A DNA stretch of 64,000 bases from Rhabditophanes sp. KR3021. Taxonomy: Eukaryota > Nematoda > Chromadorea > Rhabditida > Alloionematidae. The stretch covers positions 6,200,001-6,264,000 of the forward strand of contig CAUJLY010000002.1 of assembly GCA_963281155.1 (NCBI GenBank). The letters are read 5' to 3'. Positions 32,670-45,517 of this stretch are shown in pieces; the stretch's first letter is position 1, and the number at the start of each line of letters is the position of its first letter. Below the pieces are notes generated by a model that saw nothing but the letters and a program-made list of their open reading frames with translations, had not been told where the DNA came from and searched no databases. Both the position numbers and the translations under genes were made by a program.

Positions 32670-33058
32670 TTTTTTAAAGTTTATAAATGAAAGGTTGCTT
32701 TTTTGTTTTATAAATCGTATTTAGTTAATTTATTACACTTTAAAGGACTTGTTTGTCATAAATAATTATGTATATGTTTGATTTCGATTAATGGATTAGT
32801 TTATTAACTTACAGATGTTTCATTGCCCTTAAAGATAAATATTTTAAAAAATCACAATTTTGTACTCAAGTAATTCATAAAGACTCTTAATGCGTTCATA
32901 AATTATTTGTTACTTTCAGAATGAAAATTTGATATTAATTTAAAATTCAACACAAATTTATTTCATTCGCAAATAAATAACTTTTTACAAATCCAATACA
33001 ATTCAAAATACCCACCATCATCAAAACCAACATCCATTCTAAACAAAACAATTTATAA
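32670..33058. other. Intergenic
   Basis: AT-rich, presumably the promoter of the leftward receptor copy B. No motif stands out. Confidence 0.5.
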
Positions 33059-33955
33059 TTGCCAACTAAATATCAATTTAAAATTGTTCACCAACCAAAT
33101 ATAAACCTTCTTCATACCAATTTATTTTGTCATTTAACAATCATATTCTCAAGTAAAGTGCTGTTACTTATATTTATTTTGGCAATTCAATGTCAAGAAG
33201 ATAAAATACCCATTAAAATTGGGTTAGTTCATCAAAATTATGGAAGATCAAAAACTTATGATAAGGTTTTTAAGAAAAGCATTCGAAATATCAATGATGG
33301 AAAATCTATTAAGTTAGTTTAATAAATATTTCAAAATTAATTTTACAAATAATTAGATTAATCCGTGAATTACCCTTAAACTACCACATAACTCCAATTG
33401 ATTGTATTTTACCCAAGGGAATGTTGTTTCCTCACCATGTCTTAGCTTGTCTATGTTCAACATTAATAAAACAAAATATTTCTGTAATAATTTTCGTAAC
33501 AACAGCTGAAAGTTATAATGATTCAACGTCCGCTGCTCAATACTTTATACATATGGCTTCTCAAACAGGTATTCCAATTATTGCTTGGAATGTCGACAAT
33601 ATGGTTTTACCTTTAGCAAATCTTTAACAATATAATTGGGACAAATTTGCTGTAGTCACTTCAAAGATGGCTGGAGGTGAACGATTCCTAGTTTTGTATT
33701 TAAAGCTGAAGTTGGTCCTTACGCAAGATTAACAAGAAAAGTAAGTGTTACTCAGGAAATGTATGGCCATAATATGTTGCAACTTATTTTGAAGCAGGCT
33801 TAAGAAATGTGGGTGCTGAATTTGTTTGGAAAAGTTGATGGGTAAATTTTCAACAATTCAAGTTCAATGTTGTAAAGGAAGTAAAGAAGAGTAAATATTA
33901 AATTGTAAGCTTTTTTCATTCGGGTTCACAGAGAATCATTATTTTTAAATCAATG
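33059..33955 (+). pseudogene. NMDA-type glutamate receptor amino-terminal domain, truncated
   Basis: A putative signal sequence is followed by IKIGLVHQNYGRSKTYDK, then across a 43-nt intron (ends 33354) ELPLNYHITPIDCILPKG and VLACLCSTLIKQNISVIIFV, ASQTGIPIIAWNVDNM. These match the extracellular amino-terminal (LIVBP-like) domain of NMDA-receptor subunits. An in-frame TAA follows LPLANL at 33625, and sense continues (WDKFAVVTSKMAGGERF; then GHNMLQLILKQA in a shifted frame; GAEFVWK). The ligand-binding and membrane domains are absent. It is a truncated, frame-broken duplicate; the assignment to NMDA rather than another ionotropic glutamate receptor is an inference. Confidence 0.65.
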
Positions 33956-34302
33956 GATAATCATGACTTTATTCTTTATGTAATATATTTATATTTATCC
34001 AATAAATATCATTTTGCAAGTTGTTTAAAATTAATTTTTAATAATTAAATAAAATATAGGTATTTACATATAACAATTTTCACCTGCTGTTGTCTTTAAT
34101 GATATATGAATATTTTCTTAACTAAATACTGGCTTTAAAATTCTCAATCTGAAATCAAATGTTCATGAATACATTAAATAAACTGATTTTAACGCAAATT
34201 TAACCTACAAACATTTTCCAATGCATTATAATAATTATTATTACAGATTTCATTTAAATAAATATTGTAAAATTATAAATTGTGTTCATTTTTACAGTAA
34301 CA

Positions 34303-35376
34303 ATGAATTGTTCTAACTATTTGTTTGGATGCTATAATGACGGTCTTTTAATTACTAATGATGTCTGTTCAATAATATCAATTATAATAAATGCTTTTTT
34401 AATTATTTTTATTTCTAAAATTTCAAGAAATAACTCAAACCCCTATTTTTATTTTTTAATAATTGGTAGAATTTGGCATATTGTTATAATTCTTGTTATT
34501 GATGTTTTAATGAGACCTCGGTTATTTGTACCTGAAATGACATGTAAGTATATTATGAAACTATTAAAATATTTTTAGTTTTTTAGTACTGGCCTAGGAA
34601 CATATTTAGGTATTGATTTTTGTGCTTATACGACTGTAAGTTTCCTTTCATATACCTTAAAATAGTTTTTTTAGAGTTTTATGTTTCTATGTTTTTATTT
34701 TTGGGTAATATTATTGATGATTGATGTAAGCGGACATACAAATATTATTGTAAAGAAAAGAACCTTTTTATCATTTTCAAATAAAACAAAGCTTCAAATT
34801 TCGTTTTTAATAATTGTTGCAATAATATCTACTATAATATTTAAACTTGGAATAATTGACGAGGATGAAATAAAAAGAACAGTTTTTGTTGAGTCATATG
34901 ATGTGATGAAAGAAGCAATAGCTAGTAATCTTATATTTGCTTCCGTCGGTCACTCCAGAAAAATATATACTAATTTATGGTGTTTACTTTCAATATTTTT
35001 TATACTAATGTGTTACATAATGTTTTTTCATAAATATTTTGCTCTTGGAAAAGAATTGAAAGCAATAATGCATAAATCAAGAATATCTAATAACAATACC
35101 AACAACTATGAGTTAGTCCTAAAATATTACAAACTAATGGGCATATTTTCTACGATAATTATTGGACTTCCTGGATTAAATATATTCATTTGTATGATGA
35201 TTTTCGTCAACTTTAATTCAAAAATAGTTTATTTTAAAATTCTGAATTTTATGGCTTCATATATCTATATAGTTATGGCAATTAATTGTATATTTGTATT
35301 TTGGTATTTTTGGAAATTGTCAATTAATAAAAAAAAAATTGCACACGCCAGAATGGCTTTAAATGGTTCAGATTAA
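34303..35376 (+). pseudogene. Serpentine 7TM receptor, family R (copy A), one-base frameshift in exon 2
   Basis: Exons 34303-34543, 34579-34635 and 34675-35376 align with copies B and C over the whole length (RPRLFVPEMT, FSTGLGTYLGIDFCAYTT, GHTNIIVKKRTFLSF, LKYYKLMGIFSTII). Exon 2 is 57 nt here but 56 nt in copy B, and the exon sum leaves one base over. The extra base is in a T6 run at the start of exon 2. Read as given, the protein stops at TAG immediately after exon 1. The remaining 234 codons are intact, so the lesion is young or is a base-call error. The start codon follows an acceptor (TTTTTACAG) by 5 nt. Confidence 0.75.
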
Positions 35377-35460
35377 TTAAAATTTATTATAAATAATTTG
35401 TCTCTTAAAAACGTTATTTTATTTGTCGTATAATTTAAAATAAAAATAATTTATTATAAG

Positions 35461-36372
35461 TTAATATCTTGTTGAAGGTATTATTCTAATATTTTCTTGT
35501 TTTCCAAAATAAAACCGAATAAATCGGTTTTTTAAACTTTTATTAGTCACCAAGTACAAATAAAAGTCACCAAAACAAGCCAAATCAGTCGTCCAACCAG
35601 CATTAGCTAATGCAATTCTGGTTAATTCAGTAAAATTCATGAATGACGCAATCATTCTAACGACATTATAAATTTCAACCAAAAGTAGTGAAAGAAAAGA
35701 AAGGATGCTATGAATTATCATAATCTTTTGTGTACTAGTTATTTGTTGTGACTGTGTATTTGTGCTTTGAAGTTTCATAATATTCAAAATATTGAAAATT
35801 AATGACGACACCATCAATGTTCCGTAAAAGACGATGGAATAGGCAAATTGATAGTAACTGATGGCATTTGTATAGTAAACAGGTGTCAATGGACCTATTT
35901 CATTTAAACTTAGAAAATGGGCTGGGAAAAATAATAATCCACATGATAAAGAAATTGCGATTAAAATAGATATTATAATAAGTATTTTAATATTTTGTGA
36001 ACGGAAACATTTTTTATAATTCAAAGGTCTGTTTATAGCAATAGACGTGTTAAATGAAGTAAGTGCTGCTGATTCAAACATTATGCAATATCCTATCAAA
36101 GTTGACATATAGGCGAATGATGCAAAAATATCATATTTAATAAATAAACCACTTAAATCAAATAATGCCGTAGATTTGCCAAAAATAAATGAAGATAGTT
36201 GAAAAAATAGAGCTCCATAAATTTTAAGTAACATAAATGGATAATATTCATTAGAAATCATGGAGTCATTTCTGTAAATACTAATTGTCATAAAGATAGC
36301 AAATAAAGTCATCAAAATACATGATGGAATACAATAACATAATTGAATATATTGGAAAGTAGATAATGCCAT
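35461..36372 (-). CDS. Serpentine 7TM receptor (Srg/Srv-like)
   Basis: A single-exon frame of 303 residues with seven hydrophobic segments. After TM3 it has ALTSFNTSIAINRPL, the family-type (N)R motif. The C-terminal end reads TTDLACFGDFYLYLVTNKSL followed by a basic tail, which resembles Srg/Srv/Sru-type nematode receptors more than Srt. Assignment to a precise family needs a profile search. It is convergent with copy A (85 bp between stops). Confidence 0.75.
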   Translation of the reverse strand: MALSTFQYIQLCYCIPSCILMTLFAIFMTISIYRNDSMISNEYYPFMLLKIYGALFFQLSSFIFGKSTALFDLSGLFIKYDIFASFAYMSTLIGYCIMFESAALTSFNTSIAINRPLNYKKCFRSQNIKILIIISILIAISLSCGLLFFPAHFLSLNEIGPLTPVYYTNAISYYQFAYSIVFYGTLMVSSLIFNILNIMKLQSTNTQSQQITSTQKIMIIHSILSFLSLLLVEIYNVVRMIASFMNFTELTRIALANAGWTTDLACFGDFYLYLVTNKSLKNRFIRFYFGKQENIRIIPSTRY

Positions 36373-37028
36373 TGTTGAAATTTTTAAAATGAAAATACCA
36401 GAATATATGATAGTATGAAGTATTTTTATAAATAATACAATAAGTACCTGTTCTATGGTGGACCGGAAATATTAAGTTTATATAAATTCGTATTCATGTG
36501 TATGAACTTTGAATGACTTTTTGAATCTCTTTTAATTATTATTTTTTATATTTCTTGTTATATGTGTTTTCTCATTGCATTTCTTAAAATGGCTATACGT
36601 TTTTGTTCATTTTCACATGAAAAATTGATAAATCGTGTAAAGCACATTTTTGGTTATAATTTGAACCAACTTTGTTTATGAGTATTTAATTAATTTTTTT
36701 AAATAAAATACAAAATATGATCCACGAATGAAAATAATCTTCTACATACTCATTATTTGTATTGAATCTCACATCTTCCTAATAAACAAAATAAATACAG
36801 TAATTTTCTTTTTAAATATTAATAACTTTCCTGAACTTATCAAAATAATGTTTTTTTTAATTTTTCATGAAATTATATTGTTCCCCATTATAACAAAACA
36901 GGAACCACTTATGTAATATGTAGACAAATGTTTACAGTATACCAATTTGAATTATTAACAAATATTTATTATCAAATTATATATCAAATATTCATTATTA
37001 AATGTGTAAATTTATTTAAACAATATTT
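36373..37028. other. Intergenic
   Basis: AT-rich. A 62-codon frame (36728-36916) is hydrophobic low-complexity sequence and not supported. Confidence 0.5.
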
Positions 37029-40000
37029 TTAAGAAGCCCAGTTAAAACTAAATCCTCTATCAGTAATCGGGTATTCAGTTTTAAAGATAACGGTAATCAT
37101 ATTTTGAGTTGACTGTATGAGTGCATCATTTTGATTAATGATAACATGTCCAGAATAAGATCTTAATAATGGGTAAGATTCAGATGGACCATCATATAAA
37201 GATAAAGTGGTATATGAAGACTGAAGGGAAACTTCATTTAACGTTACATTAATAGTTTTTGCTTCTGGCGAAAATAATAAGTAATGTTCATCAGCGTATG
37301 TGTCATAATTGCTTGGATAATTACGAGAAGTCAAAGTTCCTCTAGTGCTTTCAATTTTCACAATATGGGAACTCTCAATTTCGCTATAAAATCCTGAAAA
37401 ACCGGGAGACGTATTGCCAGAATCTGAATGGAACCATACAGTCATGACATTTGAACTTGATTTTATTGTTGCGGATGCATCAGATTTATAAATAATACCT
37501 TTATTGGTAATAAATGGAGTTCCGCTTGTGTCTTGACCGTCATAAAACGATAAATGATCAGAAACAGGATTAATATTAAATGACGCCAAATCAAATTCAA
37601 TTCTTTTTCCAGGAGTAACACTTATATAATAATAGCAATCTTGGTTTTTAGCATAGTTGCTTGGCCAATTCGGTGAAGTTAGTTGTCCAAATTGACCCTG
37701 ATATAATTTTCTTGGACAGCTAAAAATATATGAATTTTAATAAACAAATACTAAACGTACGTTGGATCATTATCTTGACTAATCCATGATAGACTAAATC
37801 CTTTGGAAGTGTCATTTGTTTGAACTGCAAAATATACTAAAACATTTGAACTTCTGGATGTTATTATTGTTGGTGAAGTAACTGAGCCGGTTAACTTAGC
37901 AATCAAGCTACCACTTAAGTTTCCATCTTCATAAAAGGCGAGTGAACTTCTGCTAGCTAAAGAAAGAAATCCAACGTTAAAAGTTATTGGAAAACCATAC
38001 AAATTTTGAATTGTATACACTTCGGTTGTGTACGCAGCATAATTTTGCGGAAAGTTATTACTTGATATAGATCCTGAATTGGCATAATAAATTATATTAT
38101 TAATTGGTTCAATTGTTTCGTAATGTAATTGCCATCCTTGGGCATTGATTGCATAATTAGTATGGAACACTAACGTCAATTCATTTGAATATGATGTGAA
38201 TGAGAGTGATGAAAGTTGAGAGGATAAATCACCGGTATATGTTCCAATAAAAGGACTGCTTGAATCTTTGCCATCATAGATTTTTAAATAATCTTTGTCT
38301 TGTTCGGTAATAAATAAGTTCATTGTAACAGCAATTCTTTTATTTTTAGGGAGAGTAATTTTGATAGTACAATCCAAACTATTGGGATAATAGCCGTCAA
38401 ATCCTGGCGATGAAATTAACCCTTGAGGTTGAGTAAAAGATGTCATTCCGCACCTAAGAACTGATATTTATTAACGCATTATATAAACTTACAGGTTAGA
38501 TATTTCTTGAGTGTTCCAGGTCAAAAATAATCCACAATCTGCCATATTACCTTTTTGTTGATTAAATGTAAATGATAAGTAATTGAAAGTAGAAAAGTAT
38601 TGCAATGGATTTGTATTTGAGTCTACGACATTTCCTGTTAAGGTATCAAGAATAAGTGATTGTTTTGATGAACCATCTTTAATTGTTAAAGTTGTACCAT
38701 CACATTGGAAAGTGAAAATTTGAAGATTGATTTGCAAATACATTGGTACTCTAAATACATATGTGTAGTCAATGTTTTTTGGATAATTTTGAGGTAAATT
38801 TGACGTTGCCAATGAACCTGTAGTTGTATTGATGTATTTAACAGATGAAATGTATGTTGCATAATTTGCTGACCACCCCCTGAAAACATTGCTACCATCT
38901 GTATGAAACCATAATAATAAAGAGTTTGATGTTGAAACTAATGTATTTGCATCTAAATTGCCCAATTGCCCTTGATATATACCAATCATTGCATTATTAG
39001 TACTTGTACCATCATAAACTCTTAAAAAGTCGTATCCCTTTTCTGTCAACAAATCATTAATAGTTAAAATAATTTTTTGTCCGACTGGTAAAGTAATTTG
39101 ATAATAACAATCGAGATTGTTAAGATAATTTTGAGGATAATTGGTAGAAGTGAGAGTGCCCGTTGGGTTTGTATAGGATGATGCTGGACAACTAAAAGAA
39201 AATATAAATAATTTAAGATAAAATTAGCTAGATATAAAAAGATATGGACCCGACATTGAAATATTTTATAAATAAATTTACCTTGATGGTGGCACTATAG
39301 TGGTAGTAAATGGCCCATCTGTATTCCATGAATTTTGTGATATTGTCGATTCATAATAGTCTGGTGTTGTGTATTGTGACGACGCATACCAATAAATTTT
39401 CCATCCCTTATATTTTACATCACTTAGAACGGGAACAAAGTAAACGGATATAACGTTGCTAGTAGATGATATTGTTAATGTTGTAGACGTTTCCTGACCA
39501 GTTAACGATAAAAGTTTTGGCGAGTAACGGTTGAAACCATCATAAACAAACAATGTATATTCATTTTGAGGAATTTGAAGCGTATTAAATGTAAGCGTTA
39601 TAGTTTGATAGTTAGGTACTGAGATAATGTTGATTTGATTTTCGAAATTATCGTAATTATATGGAAAATTAGTACTAGTAAATGTTCCAGAATAATAATT
39701 CATATTCAAGTTAGTATTAGTAGCTAAAGTTGAATATGTTGCATGCCATGTAAAAATGGAATTAGAAGTCGAGGTGTGAGATACAATTGTCAAAACATTT
39801 GATCTTGAAATAAAATCTCTATTTGTAAATGATTGCTTATTAGCTTCCGTAACAGTAGCAAGAACTGAGCTAGAAACTGAATTACCATCATATATTGTTA
39901 TCTGATTATCATTCAATTCTGAAAAAAAGTCGTCTAAATGTAATAGAATTGTCTTAGAATAATCAACTTGAATAGTGTATTGGCAATCTTGATTAACAAA

Positions 40001-40227
40001 AGTGTCAAAATATTCTTGTCCTTTGCTTATGATTCCTGATGGCTTAATATAATTTTTGGGTTGACAACTAAAAAAGCAATATTAATAATTTCATTTAGTC
40101 ACACTAACATATAAAATGCATCCATACATTTTCCTAATTTAGCATCAAATTCGAAACCTTTTTTGCATTCATTTGCCAAAGCAAAAGCAATTAGAGCTAT
40201 TACTGTAATAAAAGTTAAAATTTTCAT
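37029..40227 (-). CDS. Secreted protein of eight tandem CUB domains
   Basis: Five exons, 40109-40227, 39282-40067, 38493-39191, 37761-38453 and 37029-37719, give 995 residues. Exon 1 encodes a signal peptide (KILTFITVIALIAFALA) and a short cysteine-containing stretch. Each following exon is a two-CUB cassette. The first CUB of each starts with a cysteine two residues into the exon, has a DCxYxI second cysteine and a D..LxIYDG motif; the second CUB lacks cysteines (SNNFPQNY, LSLYDGPSESYPLL). All four introns are phase 2 and 39-90 nt. No protease, LDL-A or membrane segment is present, so it is probably an extracellular binding or matrix protein. Exon-shuffled duplication of a two-CUB unit is the simplest origin. 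Confidence 0.9.
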
Positions 40228-40260
40228 CTGACTTAATGAATTCAAAGAATAGATAGATCT

Positions 40261-40270
40261 TTTTATATAA
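40261..40270 (-). promoter_or_regulatory. TATA box of CUB protein gene
   Basis: The minus strand reads TTATATAAAA about 35 bp upstream of the start codon at 40227, implying a very short 5' UTR. Confidence 0.6.
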
Positions 40271-41144
40271 ACCAGGTGTTGTTCAACTTTTTGATAGCAT
40301 TAAGATAATCATTATATTTATTAATCAGTACATATACTTTTATTACTCTTTTAGTTAATTATTTCTTTAAAAATGCTTATATTTACTGAAAAAGTCACAA
40401 TTATCAGTACTTTTGCAAGATCAAAGAGATAAACGCAGAATTTAATAGATAAGAATGGAAATAACTTGTAATTAGCGACTAATAAAACTAATTTAATCTT
40501 TGATAAGACATAACCACTTTTATAAAAAAAAGTATGATCAGAATATGTGTAAAAATTGCTAAATTGTGCAACAAGATTATACAACTGTCAAGGAGGAAGC
40601 TATAATTTGGGTATAAGTAATAATATTATGTAAATTATATCTATCTATTAGTGTATTTATATCTATAATTTATATAATAAAGTGATTGGTTATGTTTACT
40701 CTCTTATGTATACGGTTGGTTGTTGAGTTCCCTCAAGGAGTCTTTAACGAGCTCCTGGACAATTATATAATAAAATTACTAAATTTACCTAAATTTGGAT
40801 CAGCCTAAAACTGGCCTCTAAAATAGGCACAATGTGCATGCAAGATAACTTTTGATGCCATCACAAAGCCATCTTTAAGAGTGACTTCTAAATCAGAATA
40901 TACACCGTTTCGAAAATGTCTTTTAGATACAGAAAATTCATTTTTAAACACTTCAATATTTGCGTTGAATCAAATAAATTATTTATAAAGTCACAAAGTA
41001 AATACTTTCATCTACCCACAAAGAATGAGTTTGTAAAATAGTTTTGAAAAGATTTATTTATAAAAAGATATTATTATACCTGAAATGAACACAATGATAA
41101 TTTTTACATTTAATAATAAAAATATTTTATATAAATGCAGAATC
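40271..41144. other. Intergenic
   Basis: AT-rich, no supported gene. Confidence 0.5.
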
Positions 41145-41728
41145 TTTGCTTGTTCTAAGACCATCTACACCCTTATTATAAAAAGCAAGGGTCAATGTAA
41201 CACTAAAATAATTATCTAAAAAGACTCTCATTTGACCTTCAGTTTCAAAATTGACTCCAGCTTAGTGATTTTTAAGTAAGTTGTAAAGATGATAATGCGA
41301 AGGATCTAAGTCTGGAGAGTATGGTAGATAAGGAAGTACCTCAAAGCCGATTTTTCAAGATGATTTATTGCATCATCACAAACATGCGGTCTTGCATTAT
41401 CATGTTGCAAAAGAACCGTTTCACCAGCAGCTTCGAAGTGTGGCTTTTTATTATAATTGTAGCTCTCTTTTGTCGTTTTCTTGTTTATCAGGCTTAAAAC
41501 TAAATCATCAAAAACATACTGTAATGCTTTTTGTTCGACTCTGTCTGGCTTTGGCCTTAAGTAATGAGTCAATGTGTAGACAACTGTGATGACCATATTT
41601 ATTCTATGAGTTGGTAAACTCCCTTGATCATAAAAAGTTGCCTTAAATGATATATGGAGAGTCAATACTGTCATCACGCATAAAAGTATGTATACCATAA
41701 CCCTCAATTTCACAATACATAAAAGCAA
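41145..41728 (-). mobile_element. Decayed mariner transposase
   Basis: The minus strand carries mariner landmarks: QKALQYVFDD-type region, VLLQHDNARPHV (second catalytic aspartate), then YSPDLDPSHYHLY (third aspartate, family pattern PDLAPSDYHLF) and FYNKGVDGL near the end. A frameshift near 41343 and an in-frame TAA near 41263 break it, and the N-terminal DNA-binding half is missing. It is a fossil copy. No clear terminal inverted repeats are visible at its edges. Confidence 0.75.
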
Positions 41729-42594
41729 GATAAAGAGCTTTTTTGTATCAATTGATGAACAAATCCTGGAATTAGTCGAGCTGAACCTCCATTGAATTGA
41801 TATTTTGGGATGGCGATTGCTATTTGTGAAATCATATCAATAATAGCATACGGTGAGCATAATTGTAGTGATAGCAACAATAAGACAATCATTTTGTATG
41901 CAAATGACATTTCTTAACTAAAGCTACAATAAAGTTAAAGCAAGCACTGTGGTCATCATAATTTTGATGAGTAGATATTGGATAAACTTTTCATTTGGTA
42001 TGAAGTATATTAATTATGACTGAAGCTTTAAAATAACATCTATTTTAAAATAAAAATAAACTCTAAATAAACTTTACATTAGTTTATATCAACTAATAAA
42101 AAATTAATCCAAGCTTAAAGGGATTGTCTTGATTTGATATTTGCAATTGTATAACTAAACTACATTAATTTATTCTTATCAGACTCATAAATATAATTTG
42201 AATATAGTTTGCATCCAACAATTTGTCATATCATTAAATAATCATTTAATCGCATAAACAATTAATTTTTAATCTTGAGCATATCTTTATCACCTTACAA
42301 TATAGATGGTAGGTCAATTGAAAAGTTATTTTTAGAGTGACGTAATTGAAAAGTGTGTAGTTTGACAGAATCATTGCTAATAACCGGACTTGACTGTAAA
42401 CACACATTTTGATTAAATTGTTTAAAACTTCTTATCAACAAAAAATGGGTGCAAAGTAGGATGATTCGGTATGACTACTCAATTCATTGTAAATAAATTT
42501 GTTGATAAAACTTGAGTAATACATCTTTAAGATACCAATGACAAATTTTAAACTAAATTTGGATCATTATCATAAAAATGATGGCATAAAGTAG
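41729..42594. other. Intergenic
   Basis: The minus frame 41710-41910 has a hydrophobic N-terminus, then GGSARLIPGFVHQLIQK, and runs into the mariner remnant in another frame (ALYLAFMYCEIEGYGIHTF). It may be an exon of an unidentified gene truncated by the insertion. The rest is AT-rich. Confidence 0.35.
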
Positions 42595-42603
42595 TATATA
42601 AAG
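42595..42603 (+). promoter_or_regulatory. TATA box of IgGFc-binding-like gene
   Basis: TATATAAAG lies 35 bp upstream of the start codon at 42638. Confidence 0.6.
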
Positions 42604-42637
42604 GAGTGTAGTAGTAACATTTGCATCAGAATTAACA

Positions 42638-44120
42638 ATGTTTACTTCAAAATCATTTGTATTTGCTTTATTGCTTGTCCTTCAATTGGCTGTGCTTACT
42701 TCATGTGCTCATTCAGATGGCAAAGAATTCGTTCTTTCCCTTATGAACGCTGGAACACCTTTTACAAACACTTCAACTGCTTCTTTAATTGTCATTCCAA
42801 ACCTTAAGAATGCTAATTGCCAAATTGAATATACAAAAGTAAGCAATGGAAGTGTTTTAGCTCTTAATTATACTGCTATTTACGGAAAAACTAATGAGGT
42901 AAATTATTTTTGCATAACCTTTTATTTATATAATAACATTGTAGCTCTTTTTAAATGAAACTGATATTTACCATTCATTCTTCAACTACAACAACAACAT
43001 CACTTTTAAAGTTCAAGACCCAAGAATTTTTGTTACATGTAATGAAACTGTTAAACTGATTGCCAGATATCACGATGAAGTGAACCAATTCGGAGATATG
43101 TTTTTAGTCCCATCAATTGAACATGCTGGAAAAAATTATTCAATCTTCACACCACTTTCAACTTTCCAAAATGAAAGTTTAATTGTTCTCTTACCACTAA
43201 GAAATGAGACTGCTGTCTTTAATGCAACTGTCCAAATTTTCTCCAACAAAACTGTTATATTTGAAACAAAAATTTCATTTAATACTTCATTAGGAAGTGA
43301 ACACCATGTCATTTCTGCTCAATCTCTTTTCAATTCTAGCTTGTTAACATCAAACTTTACCTACCTTATTTCTTCTAACCATTCCTTTATGGTGAATGCT
43401 ATTACTCCGTATGCTTTTAATTCTTCAAGATATGGTTTGTTCGAAAATAAAAATGAAACCTCAGATTATACAAACTTTATGCCACTTCCAATTTACAATG
43501 GAAATTCAAGCAGCATTGATAGAAGAATTTTGGCCAGTAACTTTACTTCATCAGTTCATTTTTCTGCCTCTTTAAACAGTACATTACATTTTAGCAGATT
43601 TAATGTCAGCATCTACAACCAACAAAATATTGGAAATCACTCTATTGTTAACACATTAGGATTCAGTAACTTTAGCTTCGTCAATAGCACACTATTTGCT
43701 TTAAATACCACCTCAGCACATATGTCTGCCTACAGATTTGGAGGTATTTGTCAAAACAAAGAACAAACTGTAAACGGATCATTCATCACATATGTTCCTT
43801 CCACTTCTGAATTTGTTAATGGATCCACTCAATTCTACACTTTAAAAAGTGGATGTCTTCTTGAAGTTTATTCTCAAACAGCAATCAGCAACACCTTAAA
43901 TATGTTCCTTGACGGTCAACATATCCCAACTCAAAATAATCACCACAAAAATCTTCCATTCTTTGATGGTGAATGGCAACAAAACATTATTACAATCAAT
44001 GGCCATGGTATTCATAAATTTGAAACTGCCGGAAATTATTCAGCTTATGTTATTTGCCAACATGCCAACAGTACTTCAAATGGAATGGGTTATTTGACAG
44101 GCTTCAATAACCGTCTTTAA
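42638..44120 (+). CDS. Secreted IgGFc-binding-protein-like N-terminal domain protein
   Basis: Exons 42638-42898 and 42945-44120 encode 478 residues, following a 46-nt intron. A signal peptide (about 1-24, ending TSCA) precedes a large N-glycosylation-rich beta domain with the family's landmarks: DGKEFVLSL near the N-terminus, a VTCNETVKLIARY segment, LVPSIEHAGKNYSIFTP, then QSLFNSSLLTSNF, a DRRILASNF region and a C-terminal IITINGHGIHKFETAGNYSA (the GxHxF/V pattern). Many N-X-S/T sequons suggest heavy glycosylation. The family resembles the N-terminal domain of mucus-associated FCGBP; several nematodes have expanded sets, and a role in a mucus or surface layer is an inference. A polyadenylation signal (AATAAAA) follows at about 44145. 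Confidence 0.85.
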
Positions 44121-45517
44121 ATAGTTATTATTAAAATAATGTTAATAAAAACTTTCAATTATGTGTATTTTTATTGTATAGTGAATATACGAAAAGTTGT
44201 ATATTGTGTTTATATTATGTGGCATTTTATTAGTATGTCATTTATCTAGGATCCAATCACGATCCTCATTTAGTACCACTTCACCTATTTTATTTATTTA
44301 CTTCATTTTAGTTTAGCTCTTATCTCTAAAATCGTAAGTAGTCTTTACATTATTATTGGCATCAGGGGCCACGATTTTTTGCAGATAAAATAAATCTATT
44401 AAAAGATCTTACGTGTAATCCATACTAGGAGTATACTCAGGCCTTAGAACCAGTCGCTTTACTTTTTTGCTAAATCAATCTCTCACAATATCCAGTGGTA
44501 TCTTATTAATAAATGAATTACTTGAAGATCGATAATTATTTATTGCAAAGGATATTAAATCAGTTCAGAAGATAGTCCACTTGAATCGAATGTTACTCAG
44601 GATGCTGGAAGTTATTCCGAAAGTTCTTCTAATTCAACCAATGATAGGATTATATTGTGGATTCTCAACGTATTAATCCTCTTCTACTACTACGAACTGA
44701 TGAATCAATAATTTTGGAATTTACTAATGATGTTCTAAATAATGCCAAGAAATCGTTTTTTCCATTCGGCAAGTTTTATGTAAATGCTTTACTATTTGAT
44801 AATAGATATGCATACAAAAAATACCAAATTTAAGTTATGATGAATGGGAAAATGCGAGTGTACATTGGTTTACTAATCTCGAGACTTTAGAAGAAACTAC
44901 GGGAAGTGTTAGTTACATCAAACCAACAATCTTTGGAATGAAACTTGTGTTCTATAATTTGATTATTAGTTTTATTATGTAAATTTCATGTATTGTATTA
45001 TGTTTAAATAGTACATGTTTTGTATAATAAAGTGACTATTGTCTCGTAAGTTTCTTGTGCTGTCTTTATCTCCTGTTCTCTAAACAACTTGAAAGGGTTT
45101 CCAATAAAATAAAAAGAACTTGTCTATGATAACAAAGTTTATCTAATAATATTTATTTGCAGTCATTCGTGAGATAATAATTGGCCAATCAAAAGCATTA
45201 AATCATCTTATAATTTAAATTAGCATCATAAATATTTGCAATAATTGAATTCCCAAATAATTACTTTATTAATCTGTTATTTTTGTCTAGTTACGTTATA
45301 AATCAAACATCAGTTTCGAAATTCGGCAATTTTTGCTTGATAAAAAGGAATGCCATAAATGTAAAATATAATACTTTCCATAAATACAATTACATATACC
45401 TATGCCACTAATACTGACTTTTTAGTTAATATTGTAGCAATCTTTCAGTTGTAGAAATTATATTTTAGCCACTTTTGACAACACTAATGTTTTAAAGAAT
45501 AACTTTCATTTATAAAA
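44121..45517. other. Intergenic with a decayed coding trace
   Basis: Around 44580-44985 (+) the sequence switches between open frames with plausible protein character (QDAGSYSESSSNSTND; RTDESIILEFTNDVL; PNLSYDEWENASVHWFTNLE), suggesting a dead gene with at least two frame breaks. I cannot identify the parent. Confidence 0.4.

Noticed and set aside
36728..36916. 62-codon hydrophobic frame as a small membrane protein
   Set aside because: Composition is that expected of AT-rich random translation, and there is no supporting context.
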